From: Chthoniobacter flavus
GTDB lineage: Bacteria; Verrucomicrobiota; Verrucomicrobiia; Chthoniobacterales; Terrimicrobiaceae
NCBI GenBank assembly: GCA_945863785.1
Contig: CAMBAQ010000017.1
Location: 1 to 17,718 of the forward strand
Direction: 5' to 3'
Length of the DNA: 17,718 bases
Of the stretch, positions 6,597 through 14,084 are shown one piece after another (within the stretch, counting starts at the first letter, position 1; each line of letters begins with the position of its first letter). The position numbers and the translations under genes were made by a program. The notes under the pieces are model-generated. The model was not told where the DNA came from and ran no database searches. It saw nothing but the letters and a program-made list of their open reading frames with translations.

Positions 6597-8957
6597 TTAA
6601 AATTTCGGTCTATAGATGAGAAGGCGCAGTCCGTTGAGACAAACCAACACCGTGCTTCCTTCATGTCCGACGACGCCCATCGGCAAGGGTAAGTGGATAC
6701 CAAAAGCAGCAACGAGAAGAAGGAGGATCACCGAACTCGCAAAAACCAGATTTTGCCAAAGAACACGTCGAGCGTGACGAGCGATGGCTAGGAGGATCGA
6801 GATATTCTCCAGTTTGTCGCCCATTAAAACCACATCAGCCGTTTCCATGGCGATATCGGTTCCCGCCGCACCCATGGCAACGCCGATGTCCGCGCAAGCA
6901 AGCGCCGGGGCATCGTTCACTCCATCCCCGACCATTAAAACGCGGCCCTGCTTTTTGAGCTCACGGATCGCGGCGACTTTGCCCTCCGGCAGCAACTCGG
7001 CGAGCACCTCGTCCACGCCTGCTTCTTCAGCGATGGCGTGGGCGACCGCTTTTTGATCACCCGTGAGCATGACGATTTTTTTCACACCCAATCGGTGTAG
7101 GCTTTCGATGGTGCGGAGGGATTCCGGACGCAATGTATCGGCAAGGGCGAGTACAGCCAAAGCGGTGACTTGATCGCCTAGACGCTCACCGATCCACACG
7201 CACGACTTACCGCGCTCGGCGAGGGGTGTGGAGGCGAGTGAGATTCCTTCCATGCCGGATGCGTTGCACTCACGGAAAAGACGTTCACTGCCGATGATGA
7301 GGCGTCGGCCTGCAATGGTGGCTTCAGCTCCCTTTCCTGTGGTGGATTGGAAGTCGCTCGCCTCGGGGAGGATCAAACCACGTGCGGCGGCGCTCTTCAC
7401 GATGGCATGAGCCAGCGGATGCTCGGATTTCGATTCCAGCGCAGCAGCCTCCGCAAGCAAGTTCGCGAGATGGAGGGGAAGTGTGGCGTCGGGTTTGTGG
7501 GAACCACCAGCATCCACAATGTCAGTCACGACAGGCTTTCCTGCTGTGAGGGTACCGGTTTTATCAAAAGCGATGATGTCGATCTGAGCGGTTCGCTCGA
7601 GGTGGGATCCTCCTTTTACCAAAATACCCCGCCTTGCCGCACCACCGATAGCAGATAGGACGGTGGCCGGAGTGCTAATAACAAGGGCACAGGGCGAGGC
7701 CACGACCATGACTGTCATAGCCCGGTAAAAGGCGTCTGCAAAATGGTCGCCCATGAAAAAGAAAGGGATCAAAAAAACGAGAGCCGTGAAGGCGATAACC
7801 CCCGTGGCATAGTATTGTTCGGCTTCCTCAAGGAAGCGTTGGGTACCCGATTTCTCCGCTTGCGCTTCCTCAACGAGCTTCACCATGCGCGCAAGGGTGG
7901 AATCCTCGGCACGTTTGGTTACGGTCAACTCGAGTCCCCCGCTTTGGTTAAGCGTACCAGCAAAGAGGATGCTACCAATGCTCTTGCTCACAGGCATGGA
8001 CTCGCCGGTGAGGCTGGATTCATCAACGTGGCTGGAACCTTCGATCACGGTGCCGTCAACCGGAACATGCTCGCCGGGTCGAAGCACAACAGTGTCGCCG
8101 GTATTAAGTTCCTCGACGCGGACAAGTGTGGTGGTGCCATTGCGTTTCACGAGCGCCTTATCCGGACGGAGTTTGAGGAGGGAGTGGATCGCGCGCTGGG
8201 TGCGTTCCAAGGCGTAGCTTTGAAGGACATTCGAGAAACAAAAAAGGAACAAGAGCAAGGCGCCCTCGAAGGGTTGGCCGACAATGCCCGCGCCAATGGC
8301 TGCAAGCACCATTAGCACATCGACGTCCAGAGCACCTCCGCGCAACGATGCCACAGCCGAACGCACACCTTGCTGACCACAGAAAAAGTAAGCGCCGCCG
8401 TAGAGAATCCAGGTGGTCGTTGCCGCTTTGCCTAGCCAGTGGTCACAAGCGAGGGAGGTGAGTAGAAAAAGAAAACCCAAGGCGCAAGAAAGCTCCTCGT
8501 TGAGGGCCCCAGATCGGACTCGCTGCCAGAGGGATTGTTCTGTCTCGAGGGAAGCGGGTTCGTAGGCGCTCACTTTAGCCCCGGTAGCTCGGATTCCCTC
8601 CATGAGCGTTTTCTCGTCCGCTAGGGTTTCATCAAAGGTGAGGCAGAGGATTTTACCGATATAAGTCGCCGTCGCCTTACGGACGCCGGGCAGCTTTTTC
8701 ATTTTACGTTCGAGGCGGATAGCGCAAGCCTCGCAAGCTTTTCCATCCAGTCGTAGAGTCCGTTTTTGCAAGGCCGGTCCCATCGGATGACTTTCTGCGA
8801 TGCGGCGCAAATCCTCTTCACTCAGCGCAGAGGGGTCGAACTCGATTTCGATGGAGGGTTTACCGGGCACGGGATGCACGCTGACTACGCCTTCGTGATC
8901 TGCAATCGATCGAGTGGTTTGCTTTAGCGATTCTTGGGCATCGTGTTCGGCGCTCAT
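6597..8957 (-). CDS. Heavy-metal-exporting P1B-type ATPase, P1B-4-like (SPC / HEGST motifs)
   Basis: This inner-membrane pump of 786 residues exports a transition metal using ATP. Residues 1-60 look like a degenerate metal-binding (HMA) domain without cysteines; 63-133 are a second HMA-like domain with C75-x-x-C78. The core shows TGES (317-320), the membrane metal site SPC (421-423), the phosphorylated Asp465 in DKTGTLT, the HP motif (H513-P514), GDGVND (677-682) and HEGST (765-769) in the last helices. SPC with HEGxT in place of CPC is the signature of the P1B-4 subgroup (Co, Fe or Zn exporters such as CoaT/CtpD); many members of that group lack N-terminal HMA domains. The gene lies 46 bp downstream of the RibD-like gene on the same strand and may be the last gene of the seven-gene run. 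The metal is inferred, not shown. Confidence 0.9.
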   Translation of the reverse strand: MSAEHDAQESLKQTTRSIADHEGVVSVHPVPGKPSIEIEFDPSALSEEDLRRIAESHPMGPALQKRTLRLDGKACEACAIRLERKMKKLPGVRKATATYIGKILCLTFDETLADEKTLMEGIRATGAKVSAYEPASLETEQSLWQRVRSGALNEELSCALGFLFLLTSLACDHWLGKAATTTWILYGGAYFFCGQQGVRSAVASLRGGALDVDVLMVLAAIGAGIVGQPFEGALLLFLFCFSNVLQSYALERTQRAIHSLLKLRPDKALVKRNGTTTLVRVEELNTGDTVVLRPGEHVPVDGTVIEGSSHVDESSLTGESMPVSKSIGSILFAGTLNQSGGLELTVTKRAEDSTLARMVKLVEEAQAEKSGTQRFLEEAEQYYATGVIAFTALVFLIPFFFMGDHFADAFYRAMTVMVVASPCALVISTPATVLSAIGGAARRGILVKGGSHLERTAQIDIIAFDKTGTLTAGKPVVTDIVDAGGSHKPDATLPLHLANLLAEAAALESKSEHPLAHAIVKSAAARGLILPEASDFQSTTGKGAEATIAGRRLIIGSERLFRECNASGMEGISLASTPLAERGKSCVWIGERLGDQVTALAVLALADTLRPESLRTIESLHRLGVKKIVMLTGDQKAVAHAIAEEAGVDEVLAELLPEGKVAAIRELKKQGRVLMVGDGVNDAPALACADIGVAMGAAGTDIAMETADVVLMGDKLENISILLAIARHARRVLWQNLVFASSVILLLLVAAFGIHLPLPMGVVGHEGSTVLVCLNGLRLLIYRPKF

Positions 8958-9003
8958 AAAGAGTAAACCCTAAGCTCGCCCCCAAAGCCGCGCACGGCAA
9001 AAA

Positions 9004-9711
9004 TCAGTCTTTACGCCGCCGACGGACATAGTGCAGGGCGCATTCCCCATCAGAGACCGTGTGTTTTGATAAACGGAAGAATCGCGGTTCGGGTAAAAGT
9101 TCGCTCGGCAGCCCAGTGAGCGAGGGCGCAGCAGAACCTCCGAAAATCACAGGTGCGATCGTAAGCCGAATTTCGTCCAGAAGATCCTCCAGCGCGAGAG
9201 AGCGGAGGAGTTGGCCGCCACCTTCGCAGACGAGACGCTTGACCCCATAGTCGCGACGGAGCATCGCCAAGGCTTTGCGAAGAGGGACAGACGCTGCGTC
9301 AAAAAGCAATAGGTCGCAATGTGGAGCTATGGCGTCACGGATATCTAGAGGCATCCGTGAGGTGGAAAGAATAATCAAGGGAGAGGAGGTGTAGGAAAAA
9401 ATCTTGGAGGCGGGATTGAAGCGCCCTTCATTGCTAATGACAACTCGGAGGGGTTCGGGCGGTAGACCTTGGCTCACACGATCTTCGCGCAGATCGAGGC
9501 GGGAGAGGCCCATGCTCATGGTGTCGGCTTCCACCGTTCCACGGCCTGCGAGAATCGCGTCGTTCGCCGCTCGTATCAAGTGGAGACGCGACTTGTCGGC
9601 GGGCGAAGTGAAGCGCGAGGGGGTCAGGTTTTTTGTGCTGATTTTTCCATCAGCGCTCATGGCGAAGTGAGCGCAAACTCGCGGTACTCGGAGGGCGTGG
9701 CCCGCGTTCAT
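9004..9711 (-). CDS. RibD C-terminal-type (DHFR-fold) pyrimidine/ribosyl reductase
   Basis: This 235-residue cytosolic protein has the fold of the reductase half of RibD, without the deaminase half. Visible landmarks are the N-terminal strand with SADGKIS (about 19-25), the NADPH-site segment LAGRGTVEAD (54-63), EGGGQLL (163-169) and IAPVIFGG (185-192). In riboflavin synthesis this domain reduces the ribose chain of an aminopyrimidine phosphate to a ribityl chain with NADPH. Stand-alone homologues act in flavin, folate-like or natural-product pathways. Its ATG overlaps the stop of the membrane-protein gene as ATGA, and no other riboflavin gene is nearby, so here it more likely reduces a sugar-derived intermediate made by its operon partners. 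That last point is inference. The family call is sound. Confidence 0.85.
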   Translation of the reverse strand: MNAGHALRVPRVCAHFAMSADGKISTKNLTPSRFTSPADKSRLHLIRAANDAILAGRGTVEADTMSMGLSRLDLREDRVSQGLPPEPLRVVISNEGRFNPASKIFSYTSSPLIILSTSRMPLDIRDAIAPHCDLLLFDAASVPLRKALAMLRRDYGVKRLVCEGGGQLLRSLALEDLLDEIRLTIAPVIFGGSAAPSLTGLPSELLPEPRFFRLSKHTVSDGECALHYVRRRRKD

Positions 9712-10757
9712 GAGTCCAATTTATGCCCGCTCGCAGCGTTCGCTTCGACCTGATGTTCGAGAGTTTCGACAGCACCCTGCATATCGGCCATGTGGGGGAG
9801 ATCGTGATTGGTGGAGCGATAGAGGAGGTAGATCGCTCCGCCAACAAGGCTCCAGAAGACGGTCATCATAAAACCGGAAAGGGAGATAAGAGTGGCGATG
9901 GATTCAGGGGTAGAATAAAGACCGCCTAGAATTTCGATAAACAGGGTCTCGCGAACCCCAGCTCCACCCACGCTGATCGGAAGAGCGGTGACGGTAGAAA
10001 CAATCGGCGATACGCAAAAAAGATTAGATAACTCAAGATCAGAACGGAATGCCTTAGCTCCGAAATAAAAGGTAGAAAAGAAGAGGAAGTGTGACGGTAG
10101 AGAGAGAAGGAATGCATTAGTGACGGATTTTCCTGAGCGCGCATATTCCGCAAAGGCGGCGGCCGCCTCGGCGATTTTGGCGCGCGCCGGAAGCCATTGA
10201 GGAAGACGGGTCGTGAGATGGAAGCGATCCACCAACCATGCAACGAGGATGAAGCCCAGTGAACCTCCGAGAATGATCGCGACCGCGACAACGACCCACT
10301 TAGTGAACTCATGGGATATCAGCGTATCCCAGTGGAAAAAGATCATTGCGGCCGAGATGGCGGCGAGCGCAAGCAGTCCAACAATCCTGTCGATGAAGAC
10401 ACTCAAGAGAGCTCCAGCCTTTTTTTGCGGTGCCTCGCGTAGGATGAGGAAAATTTTGACGATGTCGCCGCCAGTCGCTCCGATAAGGAACAGGTTAAAA
10501 AACATGCCGACGAGGACAATGCGGAGCGCGCGGGAAAAAGAGACCACTATTCCTTGGACTCTCAGGAGGATAAGCCAGCGCTCGACTTGAATTAATAGCG
10601 CTAACCCGATCGCCACCAGTCCAGGAAGAAACCACCACAGATTGGCCGTATCGAGAGCGGCGAGGAGTTTTTTGTTTTGATCTGGATTTCGGAAAATCCA
10701 CCACAAAAGCGCAACGGTGATCAGGAGCTGAATAATGGTGAGAATGTGTTTTTTCAT
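9708..10757 (-). CDS. UPF0104 / lysylphosphatidylglycerol-synthase TM-domain-like membrane protein (flippase-like)
   Basis: This multi-pass inner-membrane protein of 349 residues starts with a membrane segment (MKKHILTIIQLLITVALLWW) and shows about seven to eight hydrophobic segments. The pattern fits the family related to the membrane half of MprF and to AglD/HpnL-type proteins: a central charged motif after the second or third helix (GATGGDIVKIFLI, about 118-130), then the conserved late segment with ISVGGAGVRETLF (about 261-273). It lacks the soluble aminoacyl transferase domain of MprF. Members are thought to flip or carry lipids or lipid-linked compounds. It is joined by ATGA overlaps to the TIM-barrel gene upstream and the reductase gene downstream, so it may move the product of the cluster across the membrane. 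The cargo is unknown. Confidence 0.82.
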   Translation of the reverse strand: MKKHILTIIQLLITVALLWWIFRNPDQNKKLLAALDTANLWWFLPGLVAIGLALLIQVERWLILLRVQGIVVSFSRALRIVLVGMFFNLFLIGATGGDIVKIFLILREAPQKKAGALLSVFIDRIVGLLALAAISAAMIFFHWDTLISHEFTKWVVVAVAIILGGSLGFILVAWLVDRFHLTTRLPQWLPARAKIAEAAAAFAEYARSGKSVTNAFLLSLPSHFLFFSTFYFGAKAFRSDLELSNLFCVSPIVSTVTALPISVGGAGVRETLFIEILGGLYSTPESIATLISLSGFMMTVFWSLVGGAIYLLYRSTNHDLPHMADMQGAVETLEHQVEANAASGHKLDS

Positions 10758-11671
10758 TTACGGTTAAAAAGTTTATTCCAGGCGATAGCCGCTTTCTGAA
10801 TATCGGCGGCTTCGGTGCGCGGGGACATCTCAAAAACGGTGGCGCATGTTTTTGGAAGGAGCGGAACGAGTTTTTCCAACGGAGTGTCACCAGTGAAGGG
10901 GGGGCAATGGTCGCGAAAAGGCCAGCGTGTATCGTGGATGTGACATCCGATCAAAAGAGGCGACATCTTTTCGAGCCATTGGAAATGGTCGAGAAGGCCG
11001 AGATTGTGTTTGATCTGAGCATGGCCGAAATCGTGCCAATACCCGGCGTGTGGAGAGTTGAGCGTTTGAAAAAAAGAGATCATCTCACGCTCTAGGGGAG
11101 CGGCTTCATAATGCTCACGGTTTTCGATGCCTAGCCGAACGCCCTTTTTTCCGGCGTAAGCCGCCAAATCACCAAGACATCCCAGAATCAGGCTATTGTA
11201 TTTCTCTGAGACCTTTTCACGGGCTTGGATCGCGTCCAGTCGCTTCTTCACAAAGGCACGGCTCAGGAATTTCCCATCGGTGACCATTTTTTGAAGTGGG
11301 GCGGTGAGTTTGAGTTCGCGGATGCGACCTGTGTGAACAACCACAAATGGCGCACCTAACTCTGCAGCCCAGTCGATCGTGATTCGCGAGAGTTTTGTAG
11401 CGCGGTCGCGATCGGCAGCGCGAAGAGAGGTAAACTCATAGCAGTCCGGTGAGTCCGTCTGAACCTCAACAGGCATGGGCAGGAAATTATGAACGCTTGA
11501 AATGGAAAACTGGTATTTCTCCCGCGCAGCCAGAATGCCTTCGAGTTGCGATGAGCGAATGCCATGGCTGATCTCGATGGTGTCAAATCCGAGGCCCAAG
11601 ATTTCCTCAACCATCGGACGGCCATCGTGGTGTTTCCAGGAATTCCAGCATGTAGAGAGTGAAAGGCTCAT
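10754..11671 (-). CDS. TIM-barrel sugar phosphate isomerase/epimerase-like protein (xylose isomerase/endonuclease IV-like fold)
   Basis: This is a 305-residue cytosolic enzyme of the AP-endonuclease-2/xylose-isomerase-like superfamily. Likely metal and catalytic residues sit at the ends of strands: HTGR (about 113-116), GIENREH with E183, WHDFGHAQ with D214 and H217, GCHIHDTRWPFRDH with H244/H246, and VFEMSPR with E281. These fit a divalent-metal-dependent isomerase or epimerase of ketose-type sugars, sugar phosphates or inosose. I chose the ATG at 11671 because it overlaps the TGA of the FAD enzyme as ATGA, as at the next two junctions; a TTG two codons upstream is less likely. The substrate cannot be read from the sequence; its partners point to a modified sugar. 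A DNA-repair role seems unlikely in this setting. Confidence 0.82.
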   Translation of the reverse strand: MSLSLSTCWNSWKHHDGRPMVEEILGLGFDTIEISHGIRSSQLEGILAAREKYQFSISSVHNFLPMPVEVQTDSPDCYEFTSLRAADRDRATKLSRITIDWAAELGAPFVVVHTGRIRELKLTAPLQKMVTDGKFLSRAFVKKRLDAIQAREKVSEKYNSLILGCLGDLAAYAGKKGVRLGIENREHYEAAPLEREMISFFQTLNSPHAGYWHDFGHAQIKHNLGLLDHFQWLEKMSPLLIGCHIHDTRWPFRDHCPPFTGDTPLEKLVPLLPKTCATVFEMSPRTEAADIQKAAIAWNKLFNRK

Positions 11672-12930
11672 GAGCAATGAGGGTTTAAAATACTATGGGC
11701 CGAATCAAGGCCGGAGGAAATCGCAGATTGAATGCTCGCCCCTCCCATCCAATCGCCCGCTGCATAAATGCCATCTGGCAGGTCTGAGAAGGGCTTTCGT
11801 TTTGCAAAACCGGGCGGCTGAAAGGGGACGCCATAGGGGACGCGAATCGTCTCCAGATATTCCAGAGAGGTGGCAGCGTTAGGAAAAATGGCGGCGATTT
11901 CGTTTTTAACAGATTGTGCAAGCATCTCGTCGGTAAGATCAGCGAAATCTAACACGCTCGCGGTGATAAGGTGAAACCCAGTGGGAGCGAGCTCGGGTGC
12001 CACATTGGTGACTTGTGCAAAATGTCGCACGCGACCGGAACCGCTTTCGGGAAGAACCAAGCAAGGATTGGGATAGATGGATTGAAGGGACTTGAAATAC
12101 ACCACGGCCACGCTCCGTGCAGGTTCTGGAACGGGTCGTTCCAGAAGCTGACAAGCAGCTGGTTCGGTGAGCGCGAGAACGATGCAAGAAGCGGCGATGT
12201 GCTCGCCATTTTCTAAAGTCACTCCGCAAGCGCGATGGTTTTTCACGTCTAGGGCCATGACCCGAGTTCGCAAGCGAAGAGAGCCTGCGGGTAAGAGAGA
12301 CGCCATTTGTGTTGGGATCGCAGCGATGCCGGAAGCCAGAATCCAAGCGCGACCAGTGGTAAATTTTTTAAGATAATAGAGAAAGAGACCGGCACTCGTA
12401 CCAAGGTCGCCATCCAGAAGAACGCCGCCAAAGAAGGGCTCGGCAAAACGCGCGAGAAAAAAGGGACTAAAGCCAAATTGTCGCAGAAAATCCCGAGTGG
12501 AAAGATCCTTAGTGCTTTTGCATCGGGAGAGAAGTGAGGCGTCGCTGGACATAGTCACGCGAGTGACAAGAGTGCCGAGGAGAAGCTTGTCTCGGAAAGA
12601 AAAGACCGGCGAGGTGAGGTTTTCGAAAAGGGCAAGTGGATGTCGGAGTGGATTAGCCAAGTGCGCGAAACGGCCTTTGTGGGCTAGGAGAGCCCCAGAT
12701 TCAAAGTATCGCGGCTGCAAGGAGGCGATATCGACCACCTTCGAGACGGCACTGTAAGAACTCAATACAACCTGAAAACCGTGATCCAGAGTGAATCCGT
12801 CACGAATGCTTGTGCGGAGGCGTCCGCCGGGAGTTTCGCCGGCATCAAGGAGAAGGAAAGGCTTGCCGTGGCGGTGCAGCTCGGTGGCGCACGCAAGACC
12901 AGCCAGACCGGCGCCAACAATAACAATCAT
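11668..12930 (-). CDS. FAD-dependent amine oxidase/phytoene desaturase-like oxidoreductase
   Basis: This 420-residue flavoprotein has the N-terminal dinucleotide-binding motif GAGLAG (6-11), then the ETPGGRLRT motif (32-40) typical of the amine oxidase/protoporphyrinogen oxidase/carotenoid desaturase superfamily. A matching C-terminal FAD-contact segment lies near 386-403 (GIYAAGDWMGGASIQSA). It has no signal peptide. An AAGG sequence lies 8 bases before the ATG. It follows the second epimerase gene by 46 bp and overlaps the TIM-barrel gene. Close relatives are annotated only as NAD(P)/FAD-dependent oxidoreductases. It could oxidise an amine, desaturate a lipid or oxidise a sugar-derived ring; I cannot choose. 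No phytoene synthase or other carotenoid gene is in view. Confidence 0.85.
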   Translation of the reverse strand: MIVIVGAGLAGLACATELHRHGKPFLLLDAGETPGGRLRTSIRDGFTLDHGFQVVLSSYSAVSKVVDIASLQPRYFESGALLAHKGRFAHLANPLRHPLALFENLTSPVFSFRDKLLLGTLVTRVTMSSDASLLSRCKSTKDLSTRDFLRQFGFSPFFLARFAEPFFGGVLLDGDLGTSAGLFLYYLKKFTTGRAWILASGIAAIPTQMASLLPAGSLRLRTRVMALDVKNHRACGVTLENGEHIAASCIVLALTEPAACQLLERPVPEPARSVAVVYFKSLQSIYPNPCLVLPESGSGRVRHFAQVTNVAPELAPTGFHLITASVLDFADLTDEMLAQSVKNEIAAIFPNAATSLEYLETIRVPYGVPFQPPGFAKRKPFSDLPDGIYAAGDWMGGASIQSAISSGLDSAHSILNPHCS

Positions 12931-12976
12931 GCCCAGAACCTTCTATTTCTGGCGAAGAAAAGAAAAATGGATTTCA

Positions 12977-14062
12977 TCAGCCTGCGACCAGATCCAGCCA
13001 AGCGGGATTATGAATCGCATGGTCATGGATTTCACGGAGTATCATTTCCAAAGTGGCTTCGGGTTTCCAGCCCCACGTTTTTTCAGCCAAAGCAGGATCG
13101 AGGATCGCCCAAGGGATATCGAATGGACGGATGGAATCGGAGTGGGATAGTAACGCGGGATCGTTATCCGCTGAGGCGGGTCCAGATATGGCCGCACACC
13201 AAGAGGAGAGTTCCTTGAGGGACATCGAATTCTCGACTCCGCCAGCAAAGTTAACGATACGAGGCTTATCATTTCCGTGATGGTCGATTTGACGGAGACT
13301 CACCCCAGCGAGGTCGCGTGGGTGCATGCAGTCACGCGCTTGAAGTCCTGATCCGCCGAATCCGATGTAGCGAAGTGGTCGTCCAGCCATCCAACTATGG
13401 ATCCAATAAGAAAAAATTCCTTGGTCGGCTTTTCCAAATTGCCCCGCGCCGGCAAGGACACCGCAACGGTTAATCCAAACGGGAAATCCAAAAGCTTCGC
13501 CGTATTCTAGCGCGAGCCATTCGGAGCAGAGCTTCGTGCTTCCGTAGAGGCTCACAGGAGGTTGAGTCGAAAAAGCCTCCGTGATGCCGGCATGCGACCA
13601 TCCGTGTCCGGTTGCGGCCGGCGGGATTTCAAATCGAGTACCAGATTTCGAGATGGGCAAGGCTGCCATGGCCGCGATCGAATAAACGCGGCTCGTGGAC
13701 ATGAGCGTGAATCCAGCATTCCATTTTTTGCAAAGCTCCAAGAGGTTCACGGTGCCGTAGAGGTTTTGATCCACTAGGTCGCGGCTGCTCGTACCGCCAT
13801 CGACTCCCGCAAGTACGCTGGGATTTGCGGCGCAGTCTATGATCCATTCGCAGGCAGGAAGAGAATCCAAAAGTACCAAGTCGCGAACATCGCCGATGCG
13901 AACATCGCAACCCAGCGCGCGAAGAGGTTCGATGTTGGTTTCGCTTCCCTTGCGAGAAAGGTTGTCGATGCCGATGATCGTCAATCCGGGCCGATGCTCC
14001 AAGAGGGTGCGTGCGAGGACGCTGCCAGCAAAACCACAGAGGCCCGTGATGAGGATTCTCAT
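12977..14062 (-). CDS. NAD-dependent epimerase/dehydratase (extended SDR, NDP-sugar), second of a pair
   Basis: This 361-residue Rossmann-fold enzyme starts with GLCGFAG (7-13, the GxxGxxG NAD motif) and keeps the SDR active site: S122-T123-S124 and Y173-x-x-x-K177 (YGSTK). Its overall look is that of the CDP-tyvelose/paratose 2-epimerase group (IDNLSRKGSE, AANPSVLAGVDGG, SRVYSI). Enzymes of this type epimerise, dehydrate or oxidise nucleotide sugars with bound NAD. The start was set at the ATG at 14062, where the NAD motif begins; the longer open frame upstream only overlaps the neighbouring gene out of register. The gap from the first epimerase gene is 22 bp, and no clear SD is visible. Pairing of two SDR enzymes suggests sequential steps on one nucleotide sugar. 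Confidence 0.88.
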   Translation of the reverse strand: MRILITGLCGFAGSVLARTLLEHRPGLTIIGIDNLSRKGSETNIEPLRALGCDVRIGDVRDLVLLDSLPACEWIIDCAANPSVLAGVDGGTSSRDLVDQNLYGTVNLLELCKKWNAGFTLMSTSRVYSIAAMAALPISKSGTRFEIPPAATGHGWSHAGITEAFSTQPPVSLYGSTKLCSEWLALEYGEAFGFPVWINRCGVLAGAGQFGKADQGIFSYWIHSWMAGRPLRYIGFGGSGLQARDCMHPRDLAGVSLRQIDHHGNDKPRIVNFAGGVENSMSLKELSSWCAAISGPASADNDPALLSHSDSIRPFDIPWAILDPALAEKTWGWKPEATLEMILREIHDHAIHNPAWLDLVAG

Positions 14063-14084
14063 TTTTGAAAAGGGGATGGCCGTA

